A stretch of DNA of 64,000 nucleotides. Origin: Comamonas halotolerans. GTDB taxonomy: Bacteria > Pseudomonadota > Gammaproteobacteria > Burkholderiales > Burkholderiaceae_C. The stretch lies in NCBI RefSeq assembly GCF_030162935.1, contig NZ_JASAUZ010000023.1, positions 310,001 through 374,000 of the forward strand, read 5' to 3'. The notes beneath the pieces are model-generated. The model had not been told where the DNA came from. It did no database searches and saw only the letters and a program-made list of their open reading frames with translations. The translations under genes were made by a program, and so were the position numbers. The first letter of the stretch is position 1; each line of letters opens with the position of its first letter. Shown here in pieces: positions 44,392 through 52,452 of the stretch.

Positions 44392-44843
44392 ACCTGCTCC
44401 TTCGAATAGGGCATTTGGACAAGCATGCCGTCCACCAGCAACTCCCATGCAGCGATCTGCTGTGCACCACAGCGTTGACTTACCTGTGCTTGTGCCTGCC
44501 TCCACAAACCCAGGGCTTGGCGAAACCTCGCCTCCCCCTTCCCCTCCTGCTCCTGCTCCTGCTTGCGCAAATTACGCGTCATCATTGTGCGATCGGTGTT
44601 CAGCACATGAGCCAGGGCCGATATCGCCAACGGCGCTTGGCCACGCCGGGTACCTGTGTGTAGCAGCAGGCTGAATTGCGGGCCCTTCAATCCACAGGGG
44701 GCCAGACAATCGTCATACAGCGGGGAAATCTTGCGTGAAAGGCTGCGCACCATAAAACAGGGGCAACGCTCGTCAGCACCACGCGCAGGCGTGGCCTCTG
44801 CACCCTGATTGTTTTGCAGGGGATGGGTAATGGCTTTGCGCAC
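44388..44843 (-). CDS. MarR-type regulator with a shortened wing
   Basis: 151 residues. The N-terminal part shows CFMVRSLSRKISPLYDDCLAPCGLKGPQFSLLLH, the usual dimer and helix region, and then ISALAHVLNTDRTMMTRNLR, the recognition helix of MarR proteins. After that the expected beta-wing with its DxR motif is missing, replaced by a short charged run (KQEQEQEGKGEARF) before the last dimer helices. An in-frame deletion of some 20-25 residues is the likely cause. The gene is coupled to a MATE exporter, which it presumably represses. Confidence 0.82.
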   Translation of the reverse strand: MRKAITHPLQNNQGAEATPARGADERCPCFMVRSLSRKISPLYDDCLAPCGLKGPQFSLLLHTGTRRGQAPLAISALAHVLNTDRTMMTRNLRKQEQEQEGKGEARFRQALGLWRQAQAQVSQRCGAQQIAAWELLVDGMLVQMPYSKEQV

Positions 44844-45005
44844 CTTTGTCTCCTGTGCCCCTGTCTGTGGGCACTGGAATTAACTGTAGATGCACATATT
44901 TCAGAGAGCGTGTCATGCTTGCGACGCCTGCTGTGTGATGAACTACTTCAGCCCAGGCGCTCGCCATTGCATATCCATGCAATACCCTGCCAAGCAGGGA
45001 GCAAT

Positions 45006-45455
45006 TTACGCGACCACAGCCTCCAGTGGCTGCAGTGCCAGAAGCTTGCTGCGCAAAGCCTGTGGTACAGGGCAAGGTCTTTTGGTTTCACGGTCCACAC
45101 AGACAATGCCGATCTTGCCCAGAGTGATGATCTGACCCGTGTGCGCATCCACCAGACGATAGACCAAGTCAAAGCCTTTTGCCGCCATGTCCGAGACCGC
45201 CATCTGCACCTCCACCGCCTGATGGGGGAAAGCCTCCGCCTTGTATTGCACCGCCTGGTCAGCCACAAAGATTTGAGCGCCCTCGACATTGCCTTCACGG
45301 TAACCCAGCCACGCAAAAAACCGGGAACGTGCCAGCGATGCCAGTTGCAGCAGATCCACATTGTCAGTATGTGCACCAGGATGCAGCACAGGCGGGCACT
45401 CCAGTGAAGTCGCGAAAACAGTGTGGTGCAAATCTGAGAACTGAATACGGGCCAT
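45006..45455 (-). CDS. Hot-dog acyl-CoA thioesterase
   Basis: 149 residues from the ATG at 45455; a longer frame to 45506 is possible. It belongs to the 4-hydroxybenzoyl-CoA/YbgC-like thioesterases: HTDNVDLLQLASLARSRFFAWLGY with the catalytic-region Asp, AVQYKAEAFPHQAVEVQM and a final GIVCVDRETKRPCPVP. It hydrolyses an acyl-CoA thioester; the acyl chain is not known. It diverges from the ABC operon at 45718. Confidence 0.85.
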   Translation of the reverse strand: MARIQFSDLHHTVFATSLECPPVLHPGAHTDNVDLLQLASLARSRFFAWLGYREGNVEGAQIFVADQAVQYKAEAFPHQAVEVQMAVSDMAAKGFDLVYRLVDAHTGQIITLGKIGIVCVDRETKRPCPVPQALRSKLLALQPLEAVVA

Positions 45456-45554
45456 GCGCAAAGTCCAAGTCAACGCAGCGTAATTGCTGCGACGCAGCAT
45501 TTTCACTGCCAGTCATTAGAAAAACTGTCACCTTGGTGCAAACCCTTGATTAGA

Positions 45555-45571
45555 CGCACCAAGCCGATGCA
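45555..45571. promoter_or_regulatory. Predicted NtrC binding site upstream of the NMT1-type ABC operon
   Basis: CGCACC, five bases, GATGCA: two mismatches to the palindromic consensus TGCACC-N5-GGTGCA. The site ends 52 bases before the predicted sigma-54 promoter at 45623, a normal enhancer position. A half site (GGTGCA) occurs nearby at about 45535. Confidence 0.5.
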
Positions 45572-45622
45572 GTCATCCGTGAAGCCCTTCGCAATGCCAT
45601 ACACAAACTGCATACAAAAAGC

Positions 45623-45638
45623 AGGCATTGTTTTTGCT
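45623..45638 (+). promoter_or_regulatory. Predicted sigma-54 promoter of the NMT1-type ABC operon
   Basis: AGGCAT, five bases, TTGCT: the essential GG and GC doublets are present at the required 10-base spacing, and the -12 part is perfect; the -24 part has two mismatches to TGGCAC. It would start transcription about 70 bases upstream of the binding-protein gene. Confidence 0.5.
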
Positions 45639-45717
45639 CTCACCCTGTAGCAAAGCCTTGTTGCAGCCCAGCATCGGGCTGCGTCACGTTTCCCTCTACC
45701 CGCTATCAGGAGCACCC

Positions 45718-46746
45718 ATGCAAAAACGCCACTTCCTGCAAACCACTGCCGCACTGGTTTTTGCCAGCAGCCTAGGTGTGGCACACGCCCAAAACACTCC
45801 TATCAAGTTCCAGCTTGACTGGCGCTTTGAGGGTCCTTCTGCGTTTTTCCTGCAGCCAGTGGCCAAGGGTTACTTCCAGCAAGCAGGCCTGGATGTGACT
45901 GTGGATGCAGGCAACGGGTCTGGCGGGGCAGTGCAACGCGTGGCCTCGGGGGCCTACGACATGGGTTTTGCGGACATGGCATCGTTGATGGAATTTCACG
46001 CCAACAACCCCGACGCACCCAATAAACCTGTGGGCGTGATGGTGGTCTACAACAACACTCCCGCCGCCGTGATGGCTCTCAAGAAAAGTGGCATCACCAA
46101 GGCTGCCGATCTCTCCGGTAAAAAAATGGGGGCTCCGGTGTTCGATGCTGGCCGCAAAGCTTTTCCTATCTTTGCCAAAGCCAACCAGGTGGACAGCGTG
46201 ACCTGGGTTTCCATGGATCCGCCATTGCGCGAGACCATGCTGGTGCGCGGTGATGTGGATGCCATTACCGGCTTCACCTTCACCAGCCTGCTAAATCTGG
46301 AAGCGCGCGGTGCCAAAGCCAGCGATGTCGTGCTGATGCAATATGCAGACCATGGCGTCAAACACTACGGCAACGTGATCATTGCCAGCCCCAAACTGGT
46401 CAAAGAAAACCCTGAAGCCATCAAAAAGTTCCTGTCCGCCTTTGCCAAAGGTGCGAAAGACGTCATGGCCGACCCAGCCGCTGCCATCGCACACGTGAAG
46501 GCCCGTGATGGCATTGCCAATGCGGCTCTGGAAACAAGACGCCTGCAACTGGCCATTGACACCGTCGTAGCCAGCGCCGACGCACGCCGCGAAGGCTTTG
46601 GCAAGCTCGAATCCGGTCGCCTTTCGCTGATGGCATCTGAAATTTCGGATGCTTTTGGCACCAAAACTCGTATCAACCCAAGCACCGTCTGGAATGGCAG
46701 CTTCTTGCCAGCAGCGGCTGAGCTGGATGTTTTCCCGAAGAAGTAA
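45718..46746 (+). CDS. NMT1/ThiY-like ABC substrate-binding protein
   Basis: 342 residues. A signal peptide ends at AHA (about residue 23), and the mature protein begins with FQLDWRFEGPSAFFLQPVAKGYF, the pattern of NMT1/THI5-like binders that take up nitrogen heterocycles such as thiamine-precursor pyrimidines, or nitrate, sulfonates and taurine. Further conserved parts are GSGGAVQRVASGAYDMGFAD and MDPPLRETMLVRGDVDAITG. It is the first gene of an ABC operon that ends at a terminator at 48475. The exact ligand is not known; nearby deaminase and urease genes suggest a nitrogenous compound. Confidence 0.88.
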   Translation: MQKRHFLQTTAALVFASSLGVAHAQNTPIKFQLDWRFEGPSAFFLQPVAKGYFQQAGLDVTVDAGNGSGGAVQRVASGAYDMGFADMASLMEFHANNPDAPNKPVGVMVVYNNTPAAVMALKKSGITKAADLSGKKMGAPVFDAGRKAFPIFAKANQVDSVTWVSMDPPLRETMLVRGDVDAITGFTFTSLLNLEARGAKASDVVLMQYADHGVKHYGNVIIASPKLVKENPEAIKKFLSAFAKGAKDVMADPAAAIAHVKARDGIANAALETRRLQLAIDTVVASADARREGFGKLESGRLSLMASEISDAFGTKTRINPSTVWNGSFLPAAAELDVFPKK

Positions 46747-46802
46747 GCCCTTGTGCAACCCCGCAGCCAGGCCCGCGCCTGGTTGCCCACCGATAGACCC
46801 GA

Positions 46803-47630
46803 ATGCAAAGCGCTGCCGAACCCAATTTCGTAGATTTCCGTGATGTCTGGCTGGCCTACAACGACGAGCTGCTGGCACAGAATCACTTCGCCGTCGAAGC
46901 CATTGACCTGCAGGTCAAGCAAGGCGAATTCATCGCTATCGTCGGACCTTCGGGCTGCGGCAAGTCCACTTTCATGAAGCTGGCCACCGGCCTGCGCATG
47001 CCCTCGATGGGCAAGATCTTGATTGACGGCCACCCTGTCACCGGCCCGCTGAAAATTTCCGGCATGGCCTTCCAGTCTCCTTCGCTGCTGCCATGGCGCA
47101 CCACGGTGGACAACGTGCTGCTGCCCCTGGAGATCGTGGAACCCCACCGCTCGCAATTCAAAGCCAAACGCAAAATCTATGAAGAGCGCGCTCGCAACCT
47201 GCTGAAGAAAGTAGGTCTGGGTGGCTACGAGGACAAGTTTCCCTGGCAGCTGTCAGGAGGGATGCAGCAACGTGCCAGTATCTGCCGCGCGCTGATTCAC
47301 GAACCCAAGATGCTGCTGCTGGACGAGCCTTTTGGAGCTCTGGATGCCTTCACACGCGAAGAGTTGTGGTGCATTTTGCGTGACCTGCAAGCCGATCAGA
47401 AATTCAACGTGATCCTTGTCACGCACGACCTGCGTGAATCGGTATTCCTGGCAGACACCGTATATGTGATGAGCAAAAGCCCGGGGCGCTTTGTGGTGCG
47501 CCGCGAGATCGACTTCCCGCGCCCCCGCGATCTGGAGATGACATACACCAAGGAATTCACCGACATCGTGCACGAGCTGCGCGGCCACATCGGAGCCATG
47601 CGCAAGAGCGGCGCAGTCATCAACCAATAA
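46803..47630 (+). CDS. ABC transporter ATPase (SsuB/NrtD/TauB-like)
   Basis: 275 residues. Walker A GPSGCGKST near residue 50, Q-loop QSPSLLPWRT typical of nitrate/sulfonate/pyrimidine importers, signature LSGGMQQRASICRAL, Walker B LLLDEPFGALD and VTHDLRE with the switch His. It works with the binding protein encoded 56 bases upstream and the permease 18 bases downstream. Confidence 0.93.
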   Translation: MQSAAEPNFVDFRDVWLAYNDELLAQNHFAVEAIDLQVKQGEFIAIVGPSGCGKSTFMKLATGLRMPSMGKILIDGHPVTGPLKISGMAFQSPSLLPWRTTVDNVLLPLEIVEPHRSQFKAKRKIYEERARNLLKKVGLGGYEDKFPWQLSGGMQQRASICRALIHEPKMLLLDEPFGALDAFTREELWCILRDLQADQKFNVILVTHDLRESVFLADTVYVMSKSPGRFVVRREIDFPRPRDLEMTYTKEFTDIVHELRGHIGAMRKSGAVINQ

Positions 47631-47648
47631 GTCGCAGAAAGCAGGAAT

Positions 47649-48425
47649 ATGTACAAGCTCAACAACAAACAGCTGGAACGCTGGTCACCATGGGTATTGC
47701 TGCTGGCAGTGCTCATCCTGTGGCAGGTGCTGTGCGCGGCTTTTGAAGTCTCGCCATTTATCTTTCCCAGCCCGGCACTGATTCTCAAGGACTTCATCGA
47801 ATACCACAGCGTAATTGCTGGCCATGCCTGGCGTACCTTCTGGGTCACCATGGCCGGTTTTGGTCTGGCGATCGTGGTTGGCGTGTTGCTCGGCTTTTTG
47901 ATTGGAAGCTCGCGCCTGGCCTATGCAGCGGTGTACCCCTTGATGACCGCATTCAACGCTTTGCCCAAAGCCGCTTTCGTACCCATTCTGGTGGTCTGGT
48001 TTGGTATTGGTGTCGGGCCAGCCATATTGACGGCCTTCCTCATCAGTTTCTTCCCTATCACCGTCAACATTGCCACCGGCCTGGCGACACTGGAGCCAGA
48101 GCTGGAAGACGTGCTGCGCGTGCTCGGCGCCAAACGCTGGGACGTATTGATCAAAGTCGGGCTGCCCCGGTCGCTGCCTTACTTCTACGGATCGCTGAAA
48201 GTAGCGATCACACTGGCGTTTGTGGGCACCACGGTCTCTGAAATGACGGCTGCTAACGAAGGCATTGGCTACTTGCTGATTTCTGCGGGGTCCTCCATGC
48301 AGATGGGCCTGGCTTTTGCAGGGTTGCTGGTGGTCGGTGTCATGGCCATGGCCATGTACGAACTGTTTAGCTGGATTGAAAAGCGCACCACCGCCTGGGC
48401 TCATCGCGGCTCACAAAACCACTGA
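47649..48425 (+). CDS. ABC transporter permease (SsuC/TauC/NrtB-like)
   Basis: 258 residues with about six membrane helices. The ATPase-contact EAA loop reads EDVLRVLGAKRWDVLIKVGLP. LPKAAFVPILVVWFGIG and GSLKVAITLAFVGTTVSEM are strongly typical of the nitrate/taurine/pyrimidine permease family. It is the last gene of the operon and is followed by an intrinsic terminator. Confidence 0.93.
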   Translation: MYKLNNKQLERWSPWVLLLAVLILWQVLCAAFEVSPFIFPSPALILKDFIEYHSVIAGHAWRTFWVTMAGFGLAIVVGVLLGFLIGSSRLAYAAVYPLMTAFNALPKAAFVPILVVWFGIGVGPAILTAFLISFFPITVNIATGLATLEPELEDVLRVLGAKRWDVLIKVGLPRSLPYFYGSLKVAITLAFVGTTVSEMTAANEGIGYLLISAGSSMQMGLAFAGLLVVGVMAMAMYELFSWIEKRTTAWAHRGSQNH

Positions 48426-48474
48426 AAGCGTCACTCTTGATCTTTGGATGACGAACTCCTCACTCCTCGACTTT

Positions 48475-48500
48475 GGCCTGCCTTGCGCAGGCCTTTTTTT
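48475..48500 (+). terminator. Intrinsic terminator of the NMT1-type ABC operon
   Basis: GGCCTG pairs with CAGGCC around a seven-base loop, followed directly by seven T. It lies 50 bases after the permease stop. Confidence 0.9.
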
Positions 48501-48832
48501 GTACCTTTCAACATGCACCACAGTGATGCCAATACCGCGCCAGCCACATGAGACATGAGCTTGTATGGCCTCCTATTGCACAGGTGCACAAGCCCCCATC
48601 CCTCTTCGCACCACCGGCTGCCGCTTGAAACATGCTCCATCTTCCAACACAACCAGCGGGTTTTCTACAGGCTGACACACGAACTCACAGGCGCTGACAG
48701 CACTCCATCCTCACGCCCTACCTCCGCAGCCTGTGCTTGGCACGGCATGTGCATTGTGCTTGGCGATACATATTCACATGGCGCTTGCCTACGGCCTTCC
48801 ATGGGCCACCACTCAGTCACGGAAAGGCTTCC
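48501..48832. other. Non-coding region upstream of the deaminase gene
   Basis: About 330 bases between the ABC terminator and the deaminase. It holds a predicted sigma-54 promoter at 48738 and a palindromic TGCACAGGTGCA near 48577 that resembles two overlapping NtrC half sites but has the wrong spacing. No protein-coding frame is supported. Confidence 0.5.
48738..48753 (+). promoter_or_regulatory. Predicted sigma-54 promoter of the deaminase-ureD genes
   Basis: TGGCAC, five bases, GTGCA: a perfect -24 element and a -12 element with one mismatch (GTGCA for TTGCA), GG and GC at the required 10-base spacing. The predicted start is about 70 bases upstream of the deaminase ATG. Confidence 0.55.
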
Positions 48833-49408
48833 ATGCGCGCACGCTTTTTACCAACATCGACTCATGCTGCCACCCTGCCACATGCCGATGAATACTTGCT
48901 CAACAACACGGACAACCACTGGCTGCGACAGGCATTCATCTGGGCAAACGCGGCACGCATACGAGGCAACCGCCCATTCGGAGCCATGGTGGTGTCCAGC
49001 GACGGTCGCATACTGGCAGAGGCTTTCAGCAACACACAAGAAACCGGGGACATCACCGGTCATGCGGAAATGAATGCCGTGCGCCAGCTCAGCACCGCAC
49101 GCCTGACCCACCAACTGCTAGCAGGCGCCACCCTATATTGCAGTGCCGAGCCCTGCGCCATGTGCGCCAGTGCCATCTGTGCATCTGGTCTGCGTCGAGT
49201 GATCTATGGGCTGGACTGGCCACGCCTGCAAACCATCCGTCCCGATCTTCGTCCGGTGCATCTGAGCTGCCATGATGTGTTTGCCAATGCGCACGAGAGC
49301 ATCGAATGCACCGGCCCATGCCTGGTTGACGAAGCATTGGCTGTCTATGAAGACCACTGGTTTTCTGCGCATGACAACACCGGCATTCCACCTCAGGCAG
49401 CGCCCTAA
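48833..49408 (+). CDS. Nucleoside/guanine deaminase-type CMP/dCMP deaminase family protein
   Basis: Zinc-dependent deaminase of 191 residues. The zinc and catalytic residues are in HAEMNAV (His ligand and catalytic Glu) and PCAMCAS (two Cys ligands). RPFGAMVVSSDGRILAEA leads into the core. The C-terminal extension past residue 150 fits guanine/nucleoside deaminases better than the short tRNA adenosine deaminase TadA. GGAAAGG five bases before the ATG at 48833 fixes the start. It precedes ureD by 39 bases and is probably co-transcribed, which points to a role in releasing ammonia from a base. The precise base is not known. Confidence 0.85.
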   Translation: MRARFLPTSTHAATLPHADEYLLNNTDNHWLRQAFIWANAARIRGNRPFGAMVVSSDGRILAEAFSNTQETGDITGHAEMNAVRQLSTARLTHQLLAGATLYCSAEPCAMCASAICASGLRRVIYGLDWPRLQTIRPDLRPVHLSCHDVFANAHESIECTGPCLVDEALAVYEDHWFSAHDNTGIPPQAAP

Positions 49409-49447
49409 CTTGGTGCAACAGGCGCGTTTCTTGCTTGCTCGTCGGAC

Positions 49448-50278
49448 ATGGCATGGCTTGCTCAACTTCACCTCGATTACTCCGTTTCATCCGCACGTAC
49501 GCGGATGCATTTCCACCATGACGGCCCTTTGCGGGTCCTGCGCAGCCTCTATCCCGAAGGGGATGCAATCTGCCACAACGTGTTGATACACCCCCCTGGG
49601 GGACTGGTCAGCGGCGACACCCTGGACATCACTGCCAGTGTGCAAGCGGGGGCTCATGCACTGGTCACCACGCCTGGCGCCACGCGCTTTTACAGGTCCA
49701 GCGGCGCTGCGGCCATACAAACAACCCGACTTCAACTGGCAGAGAATTCACGCCTTGAGTGGCTGCCACTCGAAACCCTGGCCTATAACGCCTGTGATGC
49801 CCACAATCTGCTGGAGTTTGAACTCGCGCCTAGCGCTGAGCTGATGAGCTGGGATGTCACCGCATTCGGCCTGCCTCACACCCATGAGCCGTTTCAGCGC
49901 GGCAGCTTTACCCAGCAGATGCAATGGACTGGGCGCTGGTTGGAGCGTGGCACAGTGCGCGCAGATGACCTGCTCTTGATGGATGGGCCTGTAGGGCTGG
50001 CCGGCCAACGTTGCATGGGCAGCATGGTACTGGCTTGCGGCACCGCACTCACACGAGGTCAACGTGAGCTGCTGCTCGACGCTACACGGGAAATTCTGGA
50101 CCAGCATCCTCAAGGTAGTTGGTGTGGCGTGACAGCACCGAACGATCATATGCTGGTGCTACGGGGTCTTGCCCCGGTGGTAGAGCCGTTGATGCAGCTG
50201 TGGCAACAGGTGCGCATTTGCTGGCGTGACAAACATTGGGGACTTCCGGGAACAACTCCTCGCATCTGGCATATGTAA
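49448..50278 (+). CDS. ureD: Urease accessory protein UreD
   Basis: Scaffold for nickel delivery and carbamylation in urease assembly, with UreF and UreG. 276 residues. Family motifs HHDGPLRVLRSLYPEGDAICHNVLIHPPGGLVSGD at the N-terminus, GATRFYRS, LEWLPLETLAYN and FDAW-like segments later are typical. It is required for the urease encoded 11 kb downstream on the same strand, but the gene is separated from ureA by other genes and by the urt operon on the opposite strand. It follows the deaminase gene closely. Confidence 0.94.
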   Translation: MAWLAQLHLDYSVSSARTRMHFHHDGPLRVLRSLYPEGDAICHNVLIHPPGGLVSGDTLDITASVQAGAHALVTTPGATRFYRSSGAAAIQTTRLQLAENSRLEWLPLETLAYNACDAHNLLEFELAPSAELMSWDVTAFGLPHTHEPFQRGSFTQQMQWTGRWLERGTVRADDLLLMDGPVGLAGQRCMGSMVLACGTALTRGQRELLLDATREILDQHPQGSWCGVTAPNDHMLVLRGLAPVVEPLMQLWQQVRICWRDKHWGLPGTTPRIWHM

Positions 50279-50493
50279 GCCAGTGAACAGCTTCCGATGA
50301 TCACTTTGCCCGCAGATTTGCTGTCTGCTACACCGATGCCGCTTTCAAGGCAGAAGAGACGCTCGGCACCACACGGCAAGCCATAGCGCATACGTCTTGC
50401 CACATCTGCTCGCCAAGCACACAGGGGCATCACGTATCGCCTTGTTCCCATGCATCTGCTAACTTGGCAATGTTGACTACCCAAGGAGCCACC

Positions 50494-51213
50494 ATGCCTT
50501 CCCACAACGTACGTCCCCGTGTTCTTGCTTTTGATGTATTTGGCACTGTCGTGGACTGGCATGGCTCCATATTGCAATACATGGCCGAGCACTATCCTCA
50601 TGTGGACGGTGACGCATTCGCCTGCGCATGGCGCAGTGCTTATCAACCGGCCATGGAGCGTGTACGCAATGGCAGCCAGACCTGGACTTCCCTGGACGTG
50701 CTGCACCGTCAGATTCTGGATGGATTGCTGCCCCAGTTTGCCCTGGAGCATCTCGACGAATCGCAACGCCAGTCCCTCAACAAGATATGGCACCAGTTGG
50801 ATGCATGGCCTGAAAGCGCTGCAGCGCTGGGACGCCTGAAACCCCATTTCATCCTCACCTCTTTATCCAACGGCAATATGGCATTGCTGACCCTGCTGTC
50901 CAAACACAATCTCCTGCCCTGGGACTGCCTGCTGTCTGCCGAAGTGTTCCACGCCTACAAACCTGATCCTGCCGTCTATTCAGGTGCGGTGAGCATGTTC
51001 GGGCTCCAGCCGCAAGAAGTCATGCTGGTCGCTGCCCACCACGATGATCTGGCAGCCGCCAGAGCCTGCGGCTTGCAAACCGCCTATATCGAGCGCCCGC
51101 AGGAATGGGGAGCCCTGCACATCAAAGATGTGAGCCCGCGCACTGATAACGACATGCATTGCAGGAATTTGATGGATTTTGCACAGCAGATCATGACGCG
51201 ACATGCCATCTAA
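50494..51213 (+). CDS. Haloacid dehalogenase type II (HAD superfamily hydrolase)
   Basis: 239 residues. HAD motif I is DVFGTVVDW, with the nucleophilic Asp; motif II LTSLSNGN has the Thr/Ser; the Lys appears in HAYKPDPAVY; motif IV is VAAHHDDLAAARACG. These match L-2-haloacid dehalogenase-like proteins. AAGGAG eight bases before the ATG at 50494 supports this start over 50464. It lies directly before a Bug receptor and a TauD-type dioxygenase in the same direction, possibly as a small degradation cassette. Real dehalogenase activity is not proven by these motifs. Confidence 0.85.
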   Translation: MPSHNVRPRVLAFDVFGTVVDWHGSILQYMAEHYPHVDGDAFACAWRSAYQPAMERVRNGSQTWTSLDVLHRQILDGLLPQFALEHLDESQRQSLNKIWHQLDAWPESAAALGRLKPHFILTSLSNGNMALLTLLSKHNLLPWDCLLSAEVFHAYKPDPAVYSGAVSMFGLQPQEVMLVAAHHDDLAAARACGLQTAYIERPQEWGALHIKDVSPRTDNDMHCRNLMDFAQQIMTRHAI

Positions 51214-51335
51214 ATGGCTTATGCGTTTTCCGAGTAACGACATGCAAAAACATTCGTTCCCGTAATTCATGGCGGTTCATACATTGCTTGTGTTCGTTGC
51301 ACCTTGCAGCGAACGGAATGCAAAGGAACCACACC

Positions 51336-52397
51336 ATGTCTTACACACTCAGAGCCCGTCCTCCACGTCACTCCCTGCGCCAATGGATGGCTTGCGTGGC
51401 TCTGCTGTGCGCCTCGGGCATGCCTGTATCCGCGGCTGAAAATGCCGCCTGGAAACCCAGCAAAACGCCGGAATTCATCGTTCCCAGCGGTGCAGGTGCC
51501 GCGCTGGATGTCGCAGCACGCAAGCTCACAGAATTGCTGGTGCGCGATGGCTATGCCTCCAGCTTTATTGTCAGCAACAAATCCAGTGCCCATGGCATCG
51601 TCGCGCTGGAGAGCCTGCATCGCACAGCTGGTGACGGCCACACCCTGATGACATTGAGCACCAGCTACGGCAACAGCCTTGCACAAAACGCTGTGCCAGC
51701 ACATTTGCAAAACGGCACGCCTCTGGTCACCCTGTTTCGTGAGTTCGTCACCGTCGTGGTACGTGCCGACTCCCCTCTACAAAATGCGCACGATCTGATT
51801 GCACACCTCAAGCAGGACCCGGGCAAGTTCTCCATCGGCATTGCACAAACACTGGGCAATCACATCCATCTCGGTGCCGCACAACCCTTGAAGCAAGCAG
51901 GTGTGGATATCCACGGACTGCGCATCATTCCCTACAAGTCTTCCGCCGAATCAATGAATGCTTTGGTGGGGGGACATCTGGATGTGGTGTCAGCCACCAC
52001 CCCCAATTTGCTGCCTTATCTGCAATCAGGCCGCGTCCGCGTGTTGGCCATTGCGGCAGAGCAACGCCTGGGCGGTGCTTTTGCCAGTGCCCCAACGTGG
52101 AAAGAGCAAGGGGTGAACTATGTCAGCGACTCCTTCCAGGGAGTGATGGCCGGACCTGGGATTACGGCAGCACAACAGGCGTATTGGGTCTCCGCTTTGC
52201 AAAAAGTGACCGATAGCCAGGAGTGGAAAGACTTTGTCCGCTTGAACCAATGGGAGCCCTGGTTTCACGGCCCTAAGCAAACGGCAGGCCTGCTGAAACG
52301 CCAGGTCTCCTCCTCCCATGCCTTACTCGCGCAGCTTGGACTCTTGCCAGAACAAGCGGCACGTGTCGCACAAGCAAGCACCCGCAACACACGTTAA
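51336..52397 (+). CDS. Bug-family (TctC-like) periplasmic solute receptor
   Basis: 353 residues. A signal peptide ends in VSAAEN near residue 32. Then EFIVPSGAGAALDVAARKL replaces the more usual VxxPFxxGGxxDxxAR, followed by YGNSLAQ, IGIAQTLGNHIHLGAAQPL and NALVGGHLDVVSAT. It is more diverged than the receptor at 6248. An AAAGGA ribosome site lies nine bases before the ATG at 51336. The next gene is a TauD-type dioxygenase 55 bases downstream, so it may capture that enzyme's substrate. Confidence 0.82.
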   Translation: MSYTLRARPPRHSLRQWMACVALLCASGMPVSAAENAAWKPSKTPEFIVPSGAGAALDVAARKLTELLVRDGYASSFIVSNKSSAHGIVALESLHRTAGDGHTLMTLSTSYGNSLAQNAVPAHLQNGTPLVTLFREFVTVVVRADSPLQNAHDLIAHLKQDPGKFSIGIAQTLGNHIHLGAAQPLKQAGVDIHGLRIIPYKSSAESMNALVGGHLDVVSATTPNLLPYLQSGRVRVLAIAAEQRLGGAFASAPTWKEQGVNYVSDSFQGVMAGPGITAAQQAYWVSALQKVTDSQEWKDFVRLNQWEPWFHGPKQTAGLLKRQVSSSHALLAQLGLLPEQAARVAQASTRNTR

Positions 52398-52452
52398 GCC
52401 TTTGAAGCACCACAGCCTTCAAACACCATTCAATGCACCGAAAGCCATTGCC

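Noticed and set aside
48570..48585. TGCACAGGTGCA palindrome as an NtrC site before the deaminase
   Set aside because: The half sites are spaced by about one base rather than five.
51272..51290. Sigma-54-like sequence upstream of the Bug receptor gene at 51336
   Set aside because: The -12 half (TTGCT) is fine but the -24 half matches only three of six bases; no NtrC-like site nearby.
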